The notes under the pieces were generated by a model. The model was not told the origin of the DNA and made no database searches. It saw nothing but the letters and a program-made list of their open reading frames with translations. Of a stretch of DNA of 64,000 nucleotides, positions 33,346-43,286 are shown in pieces. Where the stretch lies: contig JASIRB010003438.1 of assembly GCA_030323885.1 (NCBI GenBank), positions 54,930 to 118,929 on the forward strand, in the 5' to 3' direction. Positions within the stretch are counted from its first letter, which is position 1. Each line of letters begins with the position of its first letter. Made by a program: the position numbers and the translations under genes. The stretch is from Branchipolynoe longqiensis. Its lineage: Eukaryota > Annelida > Polychaeta > Phyllodocida > Polynoidae.

Positions 33346-33825
33346 GAAGGGGAAGGCCTTTGATGAGGGGGAAATGGGGGTGGGAGGCTGCAGGCGCCCA
33401 TAAAATATAGGTGGGTGAAATTAACCCCGCCACCTCTATTACATCACCAAGCTCCCCCTCCCTACCTTCACGGTCATCAGATGACCTCAGCTGTTGCTAA
33501 GCCATCAAGCCGCAATCAACTAACGAATCATCATCAGCTCCTTCACCCGCACACCCGTTCAGCATTGGGTCTCCCGCTCATCAACTTTAGCACAATCCAA
33601 TCACTTTTTTACTTTTTTCTTTTTCTTTTTTAAATACCAATTTTCAGACAGTTTAAGACCCATACCCTTAGAAAATGCAACAGGAATTTAATCATTGATA
33701 TCAATGAGTGGGGCATTGCAAGCAATCGATTTCAAATTATTTTTAAAAATTGTCTAATAGTAATACATTGATCATTTTCAACTTAAACAACATTTCAGTT
33801 TTGTGATACATGTCCTTTGCAATGT
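33346..33825. other. Unassigned stretch
   Basis: C-rich 33420-33480 then AT-rich with a CTTTTTTCTTTTTC run. No element or gene recognised. Confidence 0.45.
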
Positions 33826-34132
33826 TAGTTGGTTGTTGTTTGTTGTTGTTTTATATCCTAGCAACATCTAAGCTCATATCAGGATGGGTATCGACTTGTG
33901 ACAGTGCACACTCATGGCGACTGTATAGTGCTGTCCCACTGGGAAACCAGGCTGCTAGCACCATGACCTGGTATCCCACTCAGTCACATTATCCTGACAC
34001 TGAGCACACCAGTCCTTGCCCTGTTCTAATAATGCCGAGCGCCTGGCTAGGAAGTGACAAGTATCCATTTTTAAGTCATTGGTTTGACTCGACCAGGGTT
34101 CGAACCCACGACCCCGCCATCTACCAGCATGG
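33826..34132 (-). mobile_element. SINE-B copy, head B2
   Basis: Tail GTTGTTGTTTTATATCCTAG, full body, B box region GGGTTCGAACCC. The first bases of the head are missing at the right edge (AGCATGGG). Confidence 0.85.
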
Positions 34133-34213
34133 GTGTTAACTGGTGGATGAATCTACATTTTAAATAATGTCAAAACCTTTAATAAAAACTGTATTAAATT
34201 TAAGATGTTATGG

Positions 34214-34434
34214 TCAAATGAGTTAACTAAGCGGGGGCAGTTTCAATCACGGACAATTGTTCTTCTTCATTCCAGTGCTCCTTGCGCCCCGTCCTGATAT
34301 GACCTTAGATGTTGCTAGGACGTAAAACAACAAAAAACAAACAAACAAACAAAGCTCCTTGCCCTATCCTACTACATGTAATGCCTAACACTAACACCAA
34401 GCTACGTAGCGACAAGTACCGGTATCAAATTTTA
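34214..34434 (-). mobile_element. SINE-B variant with tail t2, interrupted
   Basis: t2 tail at the left (GTTAACTAAGCGGGGGCAGT), body resumes after a 68-bp tail-only insertion, then stops at the next SINE-B (34435). No head. Confidence 0.65.
34286..34353 (+). mobile_element. Tail-only SINE-B/LINE insertion with 9-bp TSD
   Basis: CCCCGTCCTGATATGACC, then TTGCTAGGACGTAAAAC and CAAACAAACAAACAAA. Direct repeat GCTCCTTGC at 34277-34285 and 34354-34362. Contains just the complete hairpin plus tail. Confidence 0.8.
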
Positions 34435-34739
34435 AGTTGGTTAGTTGTTGGAGTTTTACATCCAGGCAACATCTAAGGTTGTAACAGTGCATATCCATGG
34501 CAACTTTGTAGCGCTGTCCCAATGGGAGACCAGGCCACCAGCACCATGACCTGATATTATCTTGACACTGAGCCAACCAGTCCTTGCCCTATCCTAATAT
34601 AGTAATAATGTTGAACGCCTGGCTAGGTAGCGACAAGTATCAAATTTTAAGTCATTGGTTTGACCCGACCATGGGTTTGTATCCCACGGCCTACCAAAAT
34701 AGGAAGTGCGTGCTCAACTCATTCGATCATCCCATCTGG
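34435..34739 (-). mobile_element. SINE-B copy, head B2
   Basis: Tail GTTGGAGTTTTACATCCAGG, a short deletion in the next 30 bp, then body and B2 head (CATTCGATCATCCC on plus). Confidence 0.8.
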
Positions 34740-35254
34740 TTTTAATTTAAATGTTTGCAAGTTGTCAGCTTGACTCTGCCGAGGCGAGGGGTGTGGGTAG
34801 GGGGACGGGCAGCCGGGGGGAGGGGGGGGGTTATCCCATGACTTCCCGGACGGGAAGCCAAGGCTCTACCTGGCCAACCACCCCGTCCGGCGGGACGCCC
34901 CCTGGCGATGTCACGCACACACAGGGAGCAGCTCACTGGAGGCTGCCATGTCATAACGACCGGTTGTCATGCCAACGCAGGCTCATGCGTCACCGCCGGA
35001 TGAGGGTGAGGAGGAGGGGGGGGGGGGGGGGGGGAGTTGGGGGACGGAAAGCAAGCGCGCCACCTAGCGACTGGTTACCTAACGATTGCTTCTCACGCCA
35101 CCTTGCAGACATACTTTACAAGAACACTCCAACAGGCTGGTAACCACCGCAAACTGCCAAAGGTCGGGGACGCGGGAAATTGCAATGTAAATGAGTGTTT
35201 TTGTCATCCTCTCATTCCTGGGCATACAGTTAACGCTGCATGATCCGATAGTTG
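34740..35254. other. Unassigned, GC-rich, with G27 run
   Basis: GC-rich with a G run at 35009-35036. The last 75 bp (35183-35253) recurs at 35761-35831 beyond the next SINE cluster. Short open frames only. Confidence 0.45.
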
Positions 35255-35373
35255 TGCTTGTTTATTGGGGTTTTACATCCTAGCAACATCTATGGTCATA
35301 TCAGGATGGGTGCTGACATGTAAGAGTGCACACTCATGGTGACTTTATAGTACTCCCCCAGTAGGAGATGAGG
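35255..35373 (-). mobile_element. SINE-B tail-proximal fragment
   Basis: GGGGTTTTACATCCTAGCAA to AGTAGGAGATGAGGC, then a second SINE-B copy begins with its own tail. Confidence 0.65.
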
Positions 35374-35760
35374 CTTTTTGGGGTTTTATATACTGGCAAT
35401 ATCTGAGGTCATATCGATATGACCATAGATGTTGCCAGGACGTAAAACTCCAACAACTAACCAACCTGAGGTCATATCAGTATGGGTACCAACTTGTGAC
35501 AGTGCATACTGATGACGACTTTTTAGTGCTTCCCAACTGTGAGATCAGGTTGCCAGCACTATGATCCGATATCCCACACAGTCACATTATCATGATACTG
35601 AGCTAACCAGTCCTTGCCTTATCCTAGTAATGCCAAGTGCCAAGCTAGGCAGCGACAAAAATCAATTTTGTATGTCATTGGTTTGACTAGACTGGCAATC
35701 GAACTCCTGATCTTCCACATGGGAGCCTGCGCTCTACCAATTCAGTGACTGCATCCAGTC
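35374..35760 (-). mobile_element. SINE-B copy, head B1, interrupted in its tail
   Basis: Full SINE-B (head near 35695-35760) whose own tail hairpin is split by a 50-bp tail-only insertion at 35416-35465. Confidence 0.75.
35416..35465 (+). mobile_element. Tail-only insertion with 13-bp TSD
   Basis: GATATGACCATAGATGTTGC, then CAGGACGTAAAACTCC and AACAACTAACCAAC. Direct repeat CTGAGGTCATATC at 35403-35415 and 35466-35478. It starts inside the hairpin loop side and lacks the 5' arm. Confidence 0.75.
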
Positions 35761-35807
35761 AATGTAAATGTGTGTTTTTGTCACCCTCTCATTCCTGTGT
35801 ATGCAGT

Positions 35808-36325
35808 GGAAAGTTGCATAATTTGATGGGTTTTAATAATATACTACTCTGTTCTAAAGGATAAATACATGTATGTTAGGTTCAGCATTACAGTCTACGT
35901 TACTTTAATTGTGAAGTCAGTTTTATTTTAAAGTTGCATAGTCCGATGGGTTTTGAGTTTCTGTCATTTTCTGAGATAAACATATTAGGGTGATCGTTAT
36001 AATCTATCCTACATTCACTTGAAGTAACTTTTATTTTAAATAGCTAACTTTTGAGATATTTGAAGTGGAAACAAGAAAAATTAGTTTTGGCAAGCTTGCC
36101 AAAACTCTGACACCATAGGTTTCTGCAGTAATAGGTTCTATTAAATTGCCTCAGTATTATTCCCTTCTATGTGGTGACAAATATTTAACAAGTGCCCCAG
36201 TATTTAAGTTAGAAATGTAGAATCAAATTGAGATACTTGTTTTGGTTTTGAAAAGTTGATGCTTCATCGGACTATACAGCTTTAAAAGATTAACTAACTT
36301 TGGAGATATTTGAAGTGGAAAGGGC
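35808..36325 (+). mobile_element. Older MITE-D copy split by a younger D
   Basis: Left piece AAAGTTGCATAATTTGATGG to CAGTTTTATTTT and right piece GATTAACTAACTTTGGAGAT to TTTGAAGTGGAAA are consecutive in the D consensus. The 3' half is missing. Confidence 0.7.
35938..36285 (+). mobile_element. MITE-D copy 3, full length, nested in D
   Basis: TTAA at 35938-35941 and at 36282-36285 flanks TIRs AGTTGCATAGTCCGATG and CATCGGACTATACAGCT. Inserted at the TTAA in TTTTATTTTAA of an older D copy, showing that the TTAA is the duplicated target. Confidence 0.85.
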
Positions 36326-36489
36326 GTAACATTATTTTAGTGTGCATTTTGGATATATAGTGTATTCACGTGACGTCATCAACCGGATGCGCGGCCATTG
36401 TGGCGATATCAACTAGTAAACAACCCATAGAGTTTAACTTGCATTTTTAATAGGGAAGAATCATGACGAGCACAGATTTACTTGTTCAC

Positions 36490-37435
36490 AATTATCATGA
36501 CTGAATATGGCTAGTGATACACACAGGGCTCTGATTACACACAGGGACTGCACATACAGGGTTCTGACTACACACACAGGGCTGTAACCGCACACACAGG
36601 GCTCTTACTATACACACAGGGCTCTGATTGCACACACAGGGATCTGACTATACACACAGGGTTCTGATTGCACATACAGGGCTCTGATTGCACATACAGG
36701 GTTCTAACTATACACACAGGGCTGTAATTGCACACACAGGGCTCTGATTGCACACACATGGCTCTGATTGCACACACAGGGCTCTGACCATACACATAGG
36801 GCTGTAACTGCACACACAGGGCTCTGATTGCACACACAGGGCTCTGATTGCACACACAGGGCTCTGACTATACACATAGGGCTGTAACTGCACACACAGG
36901 GCTCTGATTGCACACAGGGCTCTGACTATACACATAGGGCTGTAACTGCACACACAGGGCTCTGATTGCACACACAAGCCTGTAACTGCACACACAGGGC
37001 TTTAACTGCACAGACAGGGCTCTGATTGCACACACAGTGCTCTGACTACGCACACATGGCTCTGACTGTGCACACAGGGCTCTGACTGCCCACACATGGC
37101 TCTGACTGCACACACAGGGTTGTGACTGCGCAAACATAGCTGACTGCACACAGGGCTCTGACTGCACACAGAGCTCTGACTGCATACACAGGGCTCTGAC
37201 TGAGCACACAGGGCTCTGACTGCAATCACATGGCTCTGACTGCAATCACATGGCTCTGACTGCACACACAGGGCTGTAAATGCGCACACAGGGATGTGAC
37301 TGCGCACACATAGCTGACTGCACACAGGGCTCTGACTGCAATCACATGGCTTTAACCGCAATCACATGGCTCTGACTGCACACAGGGCGTTGATTACACA
37401 CAGAAGGTTTTAACTGCACACACATGGCTCTGGAG
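36490..37435. repeat. 20-bp CACACACAGGGCTCTGATTG minisatellite
   Basis: About 47 units, with CTCTGACTATA, CTGTAACTG and ATGGCTCTGACTG variants. No stop falls in several minus-strand frames, giving Cys/Val-rich open frames up to 125 codons; judged non-coding. 36330-36489 has nothing recognised. Confidence 0.9.
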
Positions 37436-37462
37436 GTCTGGTATATAATATGTCCAGTCAAC

Positions 37463-37527
37463 ACCCAGCATTAGTAGCGCTCTCTCGCTATCTCTCTTTA
37501 TCTATCTCTATCTCTCTCTATCTGACA

Positions 37528-37593
<66 letters not shown>
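37463..37593. repeat. TCTA run and (CA)n microsatellite
   Basis: CTCTATCTCTC run, then about 36 CA dinucleotides at 37522-37593. 37594-37940 has nothing recognised except Pro-rich C runs. Confidence 0.95.
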
Positions 37594-37596
<3 letters not shown>

Positions 37597-38193
37597 GGGA
37601 TAGGTTTTTCTCGATACAGTTAAACACCGTTGAGTGAAACGGTTCTGGAGAACCTATGCCATGTTTCTTGCAATCTACCGTTGGGTGACGCTACTAAAAA
37701 AGAAATCTTCAAAAGCTCCAGGGTGCCAGGATGTGGTTACTCACTGACGGTGCATGTCCCGGCACACACCGTGTGTGCCTGAGCTGATGCCATGGAGGAG
37801 GTCGCGAGGTGTGGAGGGGAGGGGAGGGTCGGTCATCCAGGGCCATCCATCACCTCACCTAATGCCAGGTCTCCCCCCACCCCCACCCCAGCCCATCCTA
37901 AACTCCATGGTACCACAGCGCCTAGATCGCGCGCTTCCAAAAGACGCGTTGGCCGAATCGGTAGAGCGCAGGTTTCCCATGCGGAAGGTCGGGAGTTTGA
38001 AACCCGGTTGAGTCAAACCAACGACTTACAAAATTGATACTTGTTGGTACCTAGCCTGGTGCTTGGCATTCGCAGGATGGCGCACGGACTGGTTACCTCA
38101 GTACAGTATAACCCCGTTAAACCAAACTTGAAGGGACCCTAGAAATTTGTTTGGTTTACCGAGCTTTGGCTTCGACTTTGACTTGGCGGTGAT

Positions 38194-38670
38194 GCGGATT
38201 CCGAGGGACACCAGTTTGCCAGGGACACTTCCATTGAAATGCATTGTTAACGGCCGTGAGCAAATCTTCATACGGAAGAAGTCAAATATCTCTCAAATTA
38301 CACCATCTACAAACTAATCGCTTAGTAGACATAGAGAAAACATCTTTACTATAAAGACTATATTAAATTGATAAGGTTAGGGTTCTTGATTTCTATTAAT
38401 TTTGAATAAAACTAAAGTTTTGCACTGCGCGTACCATCAAACTCAAGGCATTGTCAATGGTCGTGAGCAATGTTCATACGGAAAATACAGAAGAAGTCAA
38501 ATATCTCTCAAATTACACCATCTAGAACCAAATCGTTTGGTATACATATAGAAAAGATCTTTACCAAAAACATTATATTAAATTTATAACGTTAGTGACA
38601 ATGCTGTTCGATTTTGACGCATTTGCAGAAGCGATGTGTCCCTCGCAAACTGGTGTCCCTGGGAATCCGC
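38194..38670. mobile_element. MITE-N nested in MITE-M
   Basis: 477 bp. Ends GCGGATTCCGAGGGACACCA and the inverse GCGGATTCCCAGGGACACCA; the TIR continues to 35 bp with two mismatches. Two internal copies of a J-type unit (CTTCATACGG, AAATATCTCTCAAATTACAC) and the shared module at 38389-38448 in minus orientation. Confidence 0.8.
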
Positions 38671-39240
38671 AAGAGCGGGGAGGGAGTTGGGGGGTGGGAG
38701 ATTGGGGGGGTGGGAGGTTAGGGATGGGAGGGAAATGGGGTGGGGTGGGAGTTGGGGGGTGGGAGATTGGGGGGTGGGAGATTGGGGGGTGGGAGGTTAG
38801 GGATGGGAGGGAAATGGGGTGGGGTGGGAGTTGGGGGGTGGGAGATTGGGGGGTGGGAGGTTAGGGATGGGAGGGAAATGGGGTGGGGTGGGAGTTGGGG
38901 GGGTGGGAGGTTAGGGATGGGAGGGAAATGGGGTGGGGTGGGAGTTGGGGGGTGGGAGGTTAGGGATGGGTGGGAAATGGGGTGGGGTGGGAGTTGGAGA
39001 GTGTGAGATGGGAGTGGGTGGGAGATGGGGGTGGCGTGGGGTTTGGGGGTGGGAGGTGGGAGGTGGGAGGTGCGTGGAAGATAGGGGTGCGTGGGTGGTG
39101 GTGGTGGGGTAGGATTTGGTGGTAGGGGGGCGTGGGAGATAGGGTGCATGGCAGATGGCGGTGGGTGGGAGATAGGGGTGCAGGTGGGTGTGAGATGGGG
39201 TGGAGGTGGGGGTGAGATGGTAGGAGCGGTGGGGGTGGGA
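38671..39240. repeat. GGGTGGGAGATTGGG minisatellite in MITE-M
   Basis: Short GGTGGGAG steps organised in a higher-order unit of about 64 bp (GGGAGTTGGGGGGTGGGAGA, then AGGGATGGGAGGGAAATGGG), repeated about five times before decaying. High G-quadruplex potential. Confidence 0.85.
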
Positions 39241-39645
39241 GTGGGTGGGAGGGGTCTCAGATGGCCTTATAACCACATGAAAGTTTGGTTTAACTGTACC
39301 GGAAGTGGCCTGGGGTCCGATAATTTTGTTTGGATTAACCGATAATTTGGATTAACCGACTTTCGTTTAACCAACTTTTTTTTATATGATAAATGGTAGT
39401 ATTTTGCCTGGCCGCCGAAATTTTTTTGATTAACCGATCATGGTTTAACAGGGTTATACGGTATCAGGATAAATATGACTGAATCGGAAATTGCGTCATG
39501 ATGCTGGCAGCCTGGTCTCCCAGTGGGGCAGCACCATAAAAGTCAACATGAGTGTGCACTGTCACAAATCGATACCCATCCTGATATGACCTTAGATATT
39601 GGCAGGATGTAACCCCCCCCCCCCAAAAAAAAAACACCAACCAAG

Positions 39646-39862
39646 TGATGCATAGCATCAAGTTGGGTGCACTCTGTCCAGTCAGCGCCAAGCTTTAAGG
39701 CAGCCCTGTACACATGTTGCGACGTGAAACTAGGTCAGTGACCTCCTTTGGCTTTGTTAACAGCGTTTACACATGTTCTACATAGATGCAGTTGCTATGT
39801 ATTTGGGACACTGCTCAAGGTATGCAGATCATACACAGGCCCCGCCCTACCGTCGCCCCTAA
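39646..39862. other. Short unassigned gap
   Basis: No recognised content between the SINE-B end and element G. Confidence 0.4.
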
Positions 39863-41844
39863 TGTAGCAGTCACACTACGACGACAAGGGGGTGACGACA
39901 GCCCGGCGAGTGGGATTTTGTGAAATCCCGACGACATATGCAAATTCGGGCTAAGTTGGACGACAATCGGACGACATTCGGACGACATCGGGACGACAAA
40001 CGGGACGACAAACGGGACGACAGCGGGACGACAGTGTCTGTGTCTGTGTGTGTGTGACTGTGTCTCTGTGTGTGTCTCTATGTGTGTGTCTGTGTCTCTG
40101 TGTGTGTCTGTGTGTGTGTGACTCTGTGTCTCTGTGTGTGTCTCTATGTGTGTGTCTGTGTCACTGTGTGTGTCTATGTGTGTGTCTCTGTGTTTCTGTG
40201 TGTGTGTCTCTGTGTGTGTGACTCTGTCTCTGTGTGTCTCTATGTGTGTGTCTGTGTCTGTGTGTGTCTATGTGTGTCTCTGTGTTTCTGTGTGTCTGTG
40301 TGTGTGTCTGTGTGTGTCTCTGTGTGTGTGACTCTGTGTGTGTCTCTGTGTGTGTCTGTGTCTCTGTGTCTGTGTGTGTATCTGTGTGTGTCTCTGTGTT
40401 TCTGTGTGTGTCTGTGTGTGTGTGTATATGTGTGTGTGACTCTGTCTCTGTGTGTCTGTGTGTGTGTGTCTGTGTCTCTGTGTGTGTCTCTGTGTCTGTG
40501 TGTGTCTCTGTGTGTGTCTCTGTGTGTGTCTGTGTGTCTATGACTCTGTGTCTCTGTGTGTGTCTCTATGTGTGTGTCTGTGTCTCTGTGTCTGTGTGTG
40601 TCTGTGTGTGTGTCTCTGTGTTTCTGTGTGTATGTCTCTGTGTGTGTATCTGTGTGTGTGACTCTGTCTCTGTGTGTCTCTATGTGTGTGTCTGTGTCTC
40701 TGTGTGTGTCTGTGTGTGTCTGTGTGTGTCTGTGTGTGTCTGTGTGTGTGTCTCTGTGTTTCTGTGTGTCTCTGAGAGTGAGAGTGAGAGTCAGACTGAG
40801 AGTGAGAGTGAGAGTCAGAGTCAGACTGAGAGTGAGAGTCAGAGTGAGAGTCAGACTGAGAGTGAGAGTGAAAGTCAGAGTCAGACTGAGAGTCAGAATG
40901 AGAGTCAGAGTCAGAGTCAGACTGAGAGTCAGAGTCAGACTGAGAGTGAGAGTCAGACTGAGACTGAGAGTGAGAGTCAGACTGAGACTGAGAGTCAGAC
41001 TGAGAGTGAGAGTGAGAGTCAGACTGAGAGTGAGAGTCAGACTGAAAGTGAGAGTGAGAGTCAGACTGAGACTGAGAGTCAGACTGAGAGTCAGAGTGAG
41101 AGTGAGAGTGAGAGTCAGACTGAGAGTGAGGCACACACAGAGACACAGACACACACATAGACACAGACACACACATAGACACAGACACACACATAGACAC
41201 AGACACACACAGACACACACACAGACACACACAGAGACACACACACACAGACACACACAGACACACACAGACACACACACAGACACGCAGAGACACAGAC
41301 ACACACACACAGACAGACACACCACGACACAGACACACAGACACACACACACCACAACACAGACACACACACAAAGACACACACACAGACACACAGACAC
41401 ACAGACACACACACAGACACACACACACAGAGACACAGACACACACACACAGACACACACACATAGACACAGACACACATAGACACACATGGACACAGAC
41501 ACACACCCGGAAAGTAGCCCGCGAAGGGTAAAATACCACGGTAGACACCTCCGACTCTTTGATGAGTAGATAACGACAGCGCGGCGACAGTGCCGCGGCA
41601 GTGCCGCGACAGTGCCGCGACAGTGCCGCAACATCGGCTGTCGTCGAAGTTTTTCAACATGTCCAAAATACCCACGACAACCCGGCGACAGTCGAGAAAC
41701 AGTGGAGAAACTGGAGGTGTCGCGGAGGTGTCGCAGCGACACCTGCGCGACACCTGCGCGACAATCGACGACAATCGACGACAGACCGGAAGTGGGTGTC
41801 GCAGGGCTGTCGTCACCGCTTGTCGTCGTAGTGTGACAGCCACA
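39863..41844. mobile_element. TIR element G with giant hairpin core
   Basis: 1982 bp. Ends TGTAGCAGTCACACTACGAC and the inverse TGTGGCTGTCACACTACGAC, with TIRs of about 40 bp. TAA flanks both sides (39860-39862, 41845-41847), as for PIF/Harbinger-like elements (inference). Subterminal GACGACA-type motifs are repeated at the left and their partners at the right. The core is simple repeat; no transposase. Confidence 0.75.
40035..41505. repeat. TGTGTC / GAGTCAGA / GACACA palindromic array
   Basis: 40035-40770 is TGTGTC and TCTGTG, 40771-41130 is GAGAGTCAGACT-type, 41131-41505 is ACACAGAC. The first and third blocks are reverse complements in motif. Open frames up to 500 codons on minus are translated repeat. 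Confidence 0.95.
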
Positions 41845-41883
41845 TAACCCCTAACCCCGCCTCCCGCCTCTACCCCAGGGGAT

Positions 41884-42477
41884 TGATGCGCGAAAAGGAA
41901 GAAGACAAACAAGGCGGGGGTGGAAAATAAGGCGTTTATTTACGCCTCAGAGCATACAGAGGAAGCAGGTTCAGAGAGCAACAGTGTAATTAAATAAGCA
42001 ATAATGGAAAAAGGTAAGGCTCAACAGTGCAAGTAAATAAGCAATAAATAAATGGAGAAAGTAGAAAGGCTCATGAGGAGCAGGGTAATAGAAGTGAAGT
42101 TGAGTTCATTAAGTGTCAGTGGAGTGAGGGGGTGCCGAGGAGCCCTCCACCACTGGAGGAGGAAAGTGTGTAAGGAGTGTAGGGTGGGTGGGTGGTGAAA
42201 AAGGCAGAGAGCTGGGAGACGGCAGGAGGGCGAGTGCCTGAGGGAGGCCGGCGGGCGACCTTATAAGGGAAGGGGGAGGGGCGACAGCGGGTGAGGTGTG
42301 AATGCTGCCGGCCCGGGGGAGGGCGAGAGGTGGCGAGCAGCGGGCGTCGGGTGAGGCGCGAGTGCTGCGCGGCAGAGGGGGGCGAGGGGAGGTGGGGGCG
42401 CGCCGCGCCGTCTGCCGAGGTGAGAAAGCAGCGGGACGGCGCGGGGCGGGGGAGGGTCTCTTCCTCTCCTCGCATCA
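41884..42477 (-). mobile_element. Candidate solo LTR
   Basis: On minus: begins TGATGCGAGGAG and ends TTCGCGCATCA, so TG/CA with 7-bp inverted ends. CpG- and GC-rich first third, a TTATAAGG TATA-like box at about 42260, and AATAAA at 41940-41935 about 50 bp before the end. This order fits U3-R-U5. No target duplication was found and there is one copy, so the call is tentative. Confidence 0.4.
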
Positions 42478-42578
42478 AAAGCAATGCTTCGCATTGCGAC
42501 CAATCCATCAGTCCTGTTTGTCAAATTCCACAGACCAGAGACAACAGGTATGTGGCTGGGAACAGAAACTTCAAACAG

Positions 42579-42640
42579 GATGCGGTGGCCGAATCGGTAG
42601 AGCGCAGGCTTCCCGTGCGGAAGGTCGGGAGTTCGAATCA
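42579..42640 (+). mobile_element. Isolated SINE-B B1 head
   Basis: GATGCGGTGGCCGAATCGGT, then TTCCCGTGCGGAAGGTCGGG and AGTTCGAATC, the least mutated B1 head in the window, but the body is absent. A second short AGATGGCCGAATCCC follows at 42653 and then a G25 run (42676-42700). Confidence 0.75.
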
Positions 42641-42704
42641 AGGGACCGGACAAGATGGCCGAATCCCTATATGGGGGGGGGGGGGGGGGGGGGGGGGGGG
42701 CTTG

Positions 42705-42990
42705 GTGGATTGATTGGTTGGTAGTTGTTTCACGCCATGTCGGCAACAAAGGTCATATTCATGACTTACTAAATGTATGCTTATCCTACTCTGGTACTCG
42801 ACACAAATGCTTTCTTAGAATCAGGAGATTGTGACTGGGTGGGATATTGAGTCACGGTGCATGCAGCCTGGTCTCCTAATGGGCAGCACTATAAAGTCAC
42901 CATGAATGGGCGGGCACTCACAATTTGATACCCATCCTGATATGACGTTGTTTGGACGTGAAAGTTGAAACACAAACAAACAAACCTACC
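42705..42990 (+). mobile_element. Chimeric SINE-B with inverted LINE tail as head
   Basis: Starts with the LINE 3' end in reverse (GGATTGATTGGTTGG, TTTCACGCCATGTCGGC), then enters the SINE-B body at ATATTCATGACTTAC and continues to a plus hairpin tail and AACACAAACAAACAAAC. 48755 has the same architecture. Confidence 0.65.
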
Positions 42991-43019
42991 ACATGGATGC
43001 ATTAACACAGGTTGTGTCC

Positions 43020-43130
43020 GGTTGTAATGTCCCTTTGTTTGTAATGAATGCCCTTCATGACACTGGGTACCGTGACCAGGATTCGGTAGTTGATAAATGG
43101 TGTATGGGGTTGAACCTGCCTGCCTGTGTA
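43020..43130 (+). mobile_element. SINE-A, 5' truncated, in the minisatellite
   Basis: TAATGTCCCTTTGTTTGTAA, then CACTGGGTACCGTGACCAGG and GGGTTGAACCTGCCTG, the same variant as 47520. Ends in the TATG array. Confidence 0.7.
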
Positions 43131-43164
43131 TGTATGTATGTATGTATGTATGTATGTATGTATG

Positions 43165-43195
<31 letters not shown>

Positions 43196-43286
43196 GTATG
43201 TATGTAAGTATGTACGTATGTATGTATGTATGTATGTATGTATGTATGTATGTATGTATGTATGTATGTATGTATGTATGTATGTA
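43131..43286. repeat. (TATG)n microsatellite
   Basis: About 39 units with a few TAAG/TACG interruptions, at the position where other SINE-A copies have only two to four TATG units. Confidence 0.95.

Larger units (their letters stand above)
38104..39461. mobile_element. MITE-M, pogo/Tigger-like, inserted in SINE-B
   Basis: 1358 bp. Ends CAGTATAACCCCGTTAAACC and the inverse CCGTATAACCCTGTTAAACC match at 18 of 20. A TA duplication flanks it (38102-38103, 39462-39463). CAGT-type ends with TA targets fit pogo/Tigger elements (family knowledge). Most of the interior is another TIR element (N) and a minisatellite. No transposase. Confidence 0.85.
37941..39645 (+). mobile_element. SINE-B copy, head B1, split by MITE-M
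   Basis: Head and first half at 37941-38103, second half at 39462-39645. The join ...CTCAGTA / TATCAGGATAA... restores the consensus once one TA is removed. The hairpin tail is present, followed by a C/A run at 39612-39634. Confidence 0.85.

Noticed and set aside
36490..37435. Cys-rich repeat protein (CVQSEPCVCNQSPVC)
   Set aside because: The 20-bp unit is not a multiple of 3 and yields similar open frames in several registers; judged non-coding.
40240..41742. 500-codon open frame on minus across element G
   Set aside because: It is the translation of TGTGTC/GAGTCAGA/GACACA repeats (Cys/Val/Ser and Thr/His/Arg steps) in a region open in several frames; no domain is present.
42579..42640. 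tRNA gene
   Set aside because: Good B box and D-arm likeness, but no acceptor pairing or canonical anticodon arm; identical to SINE-B heads.
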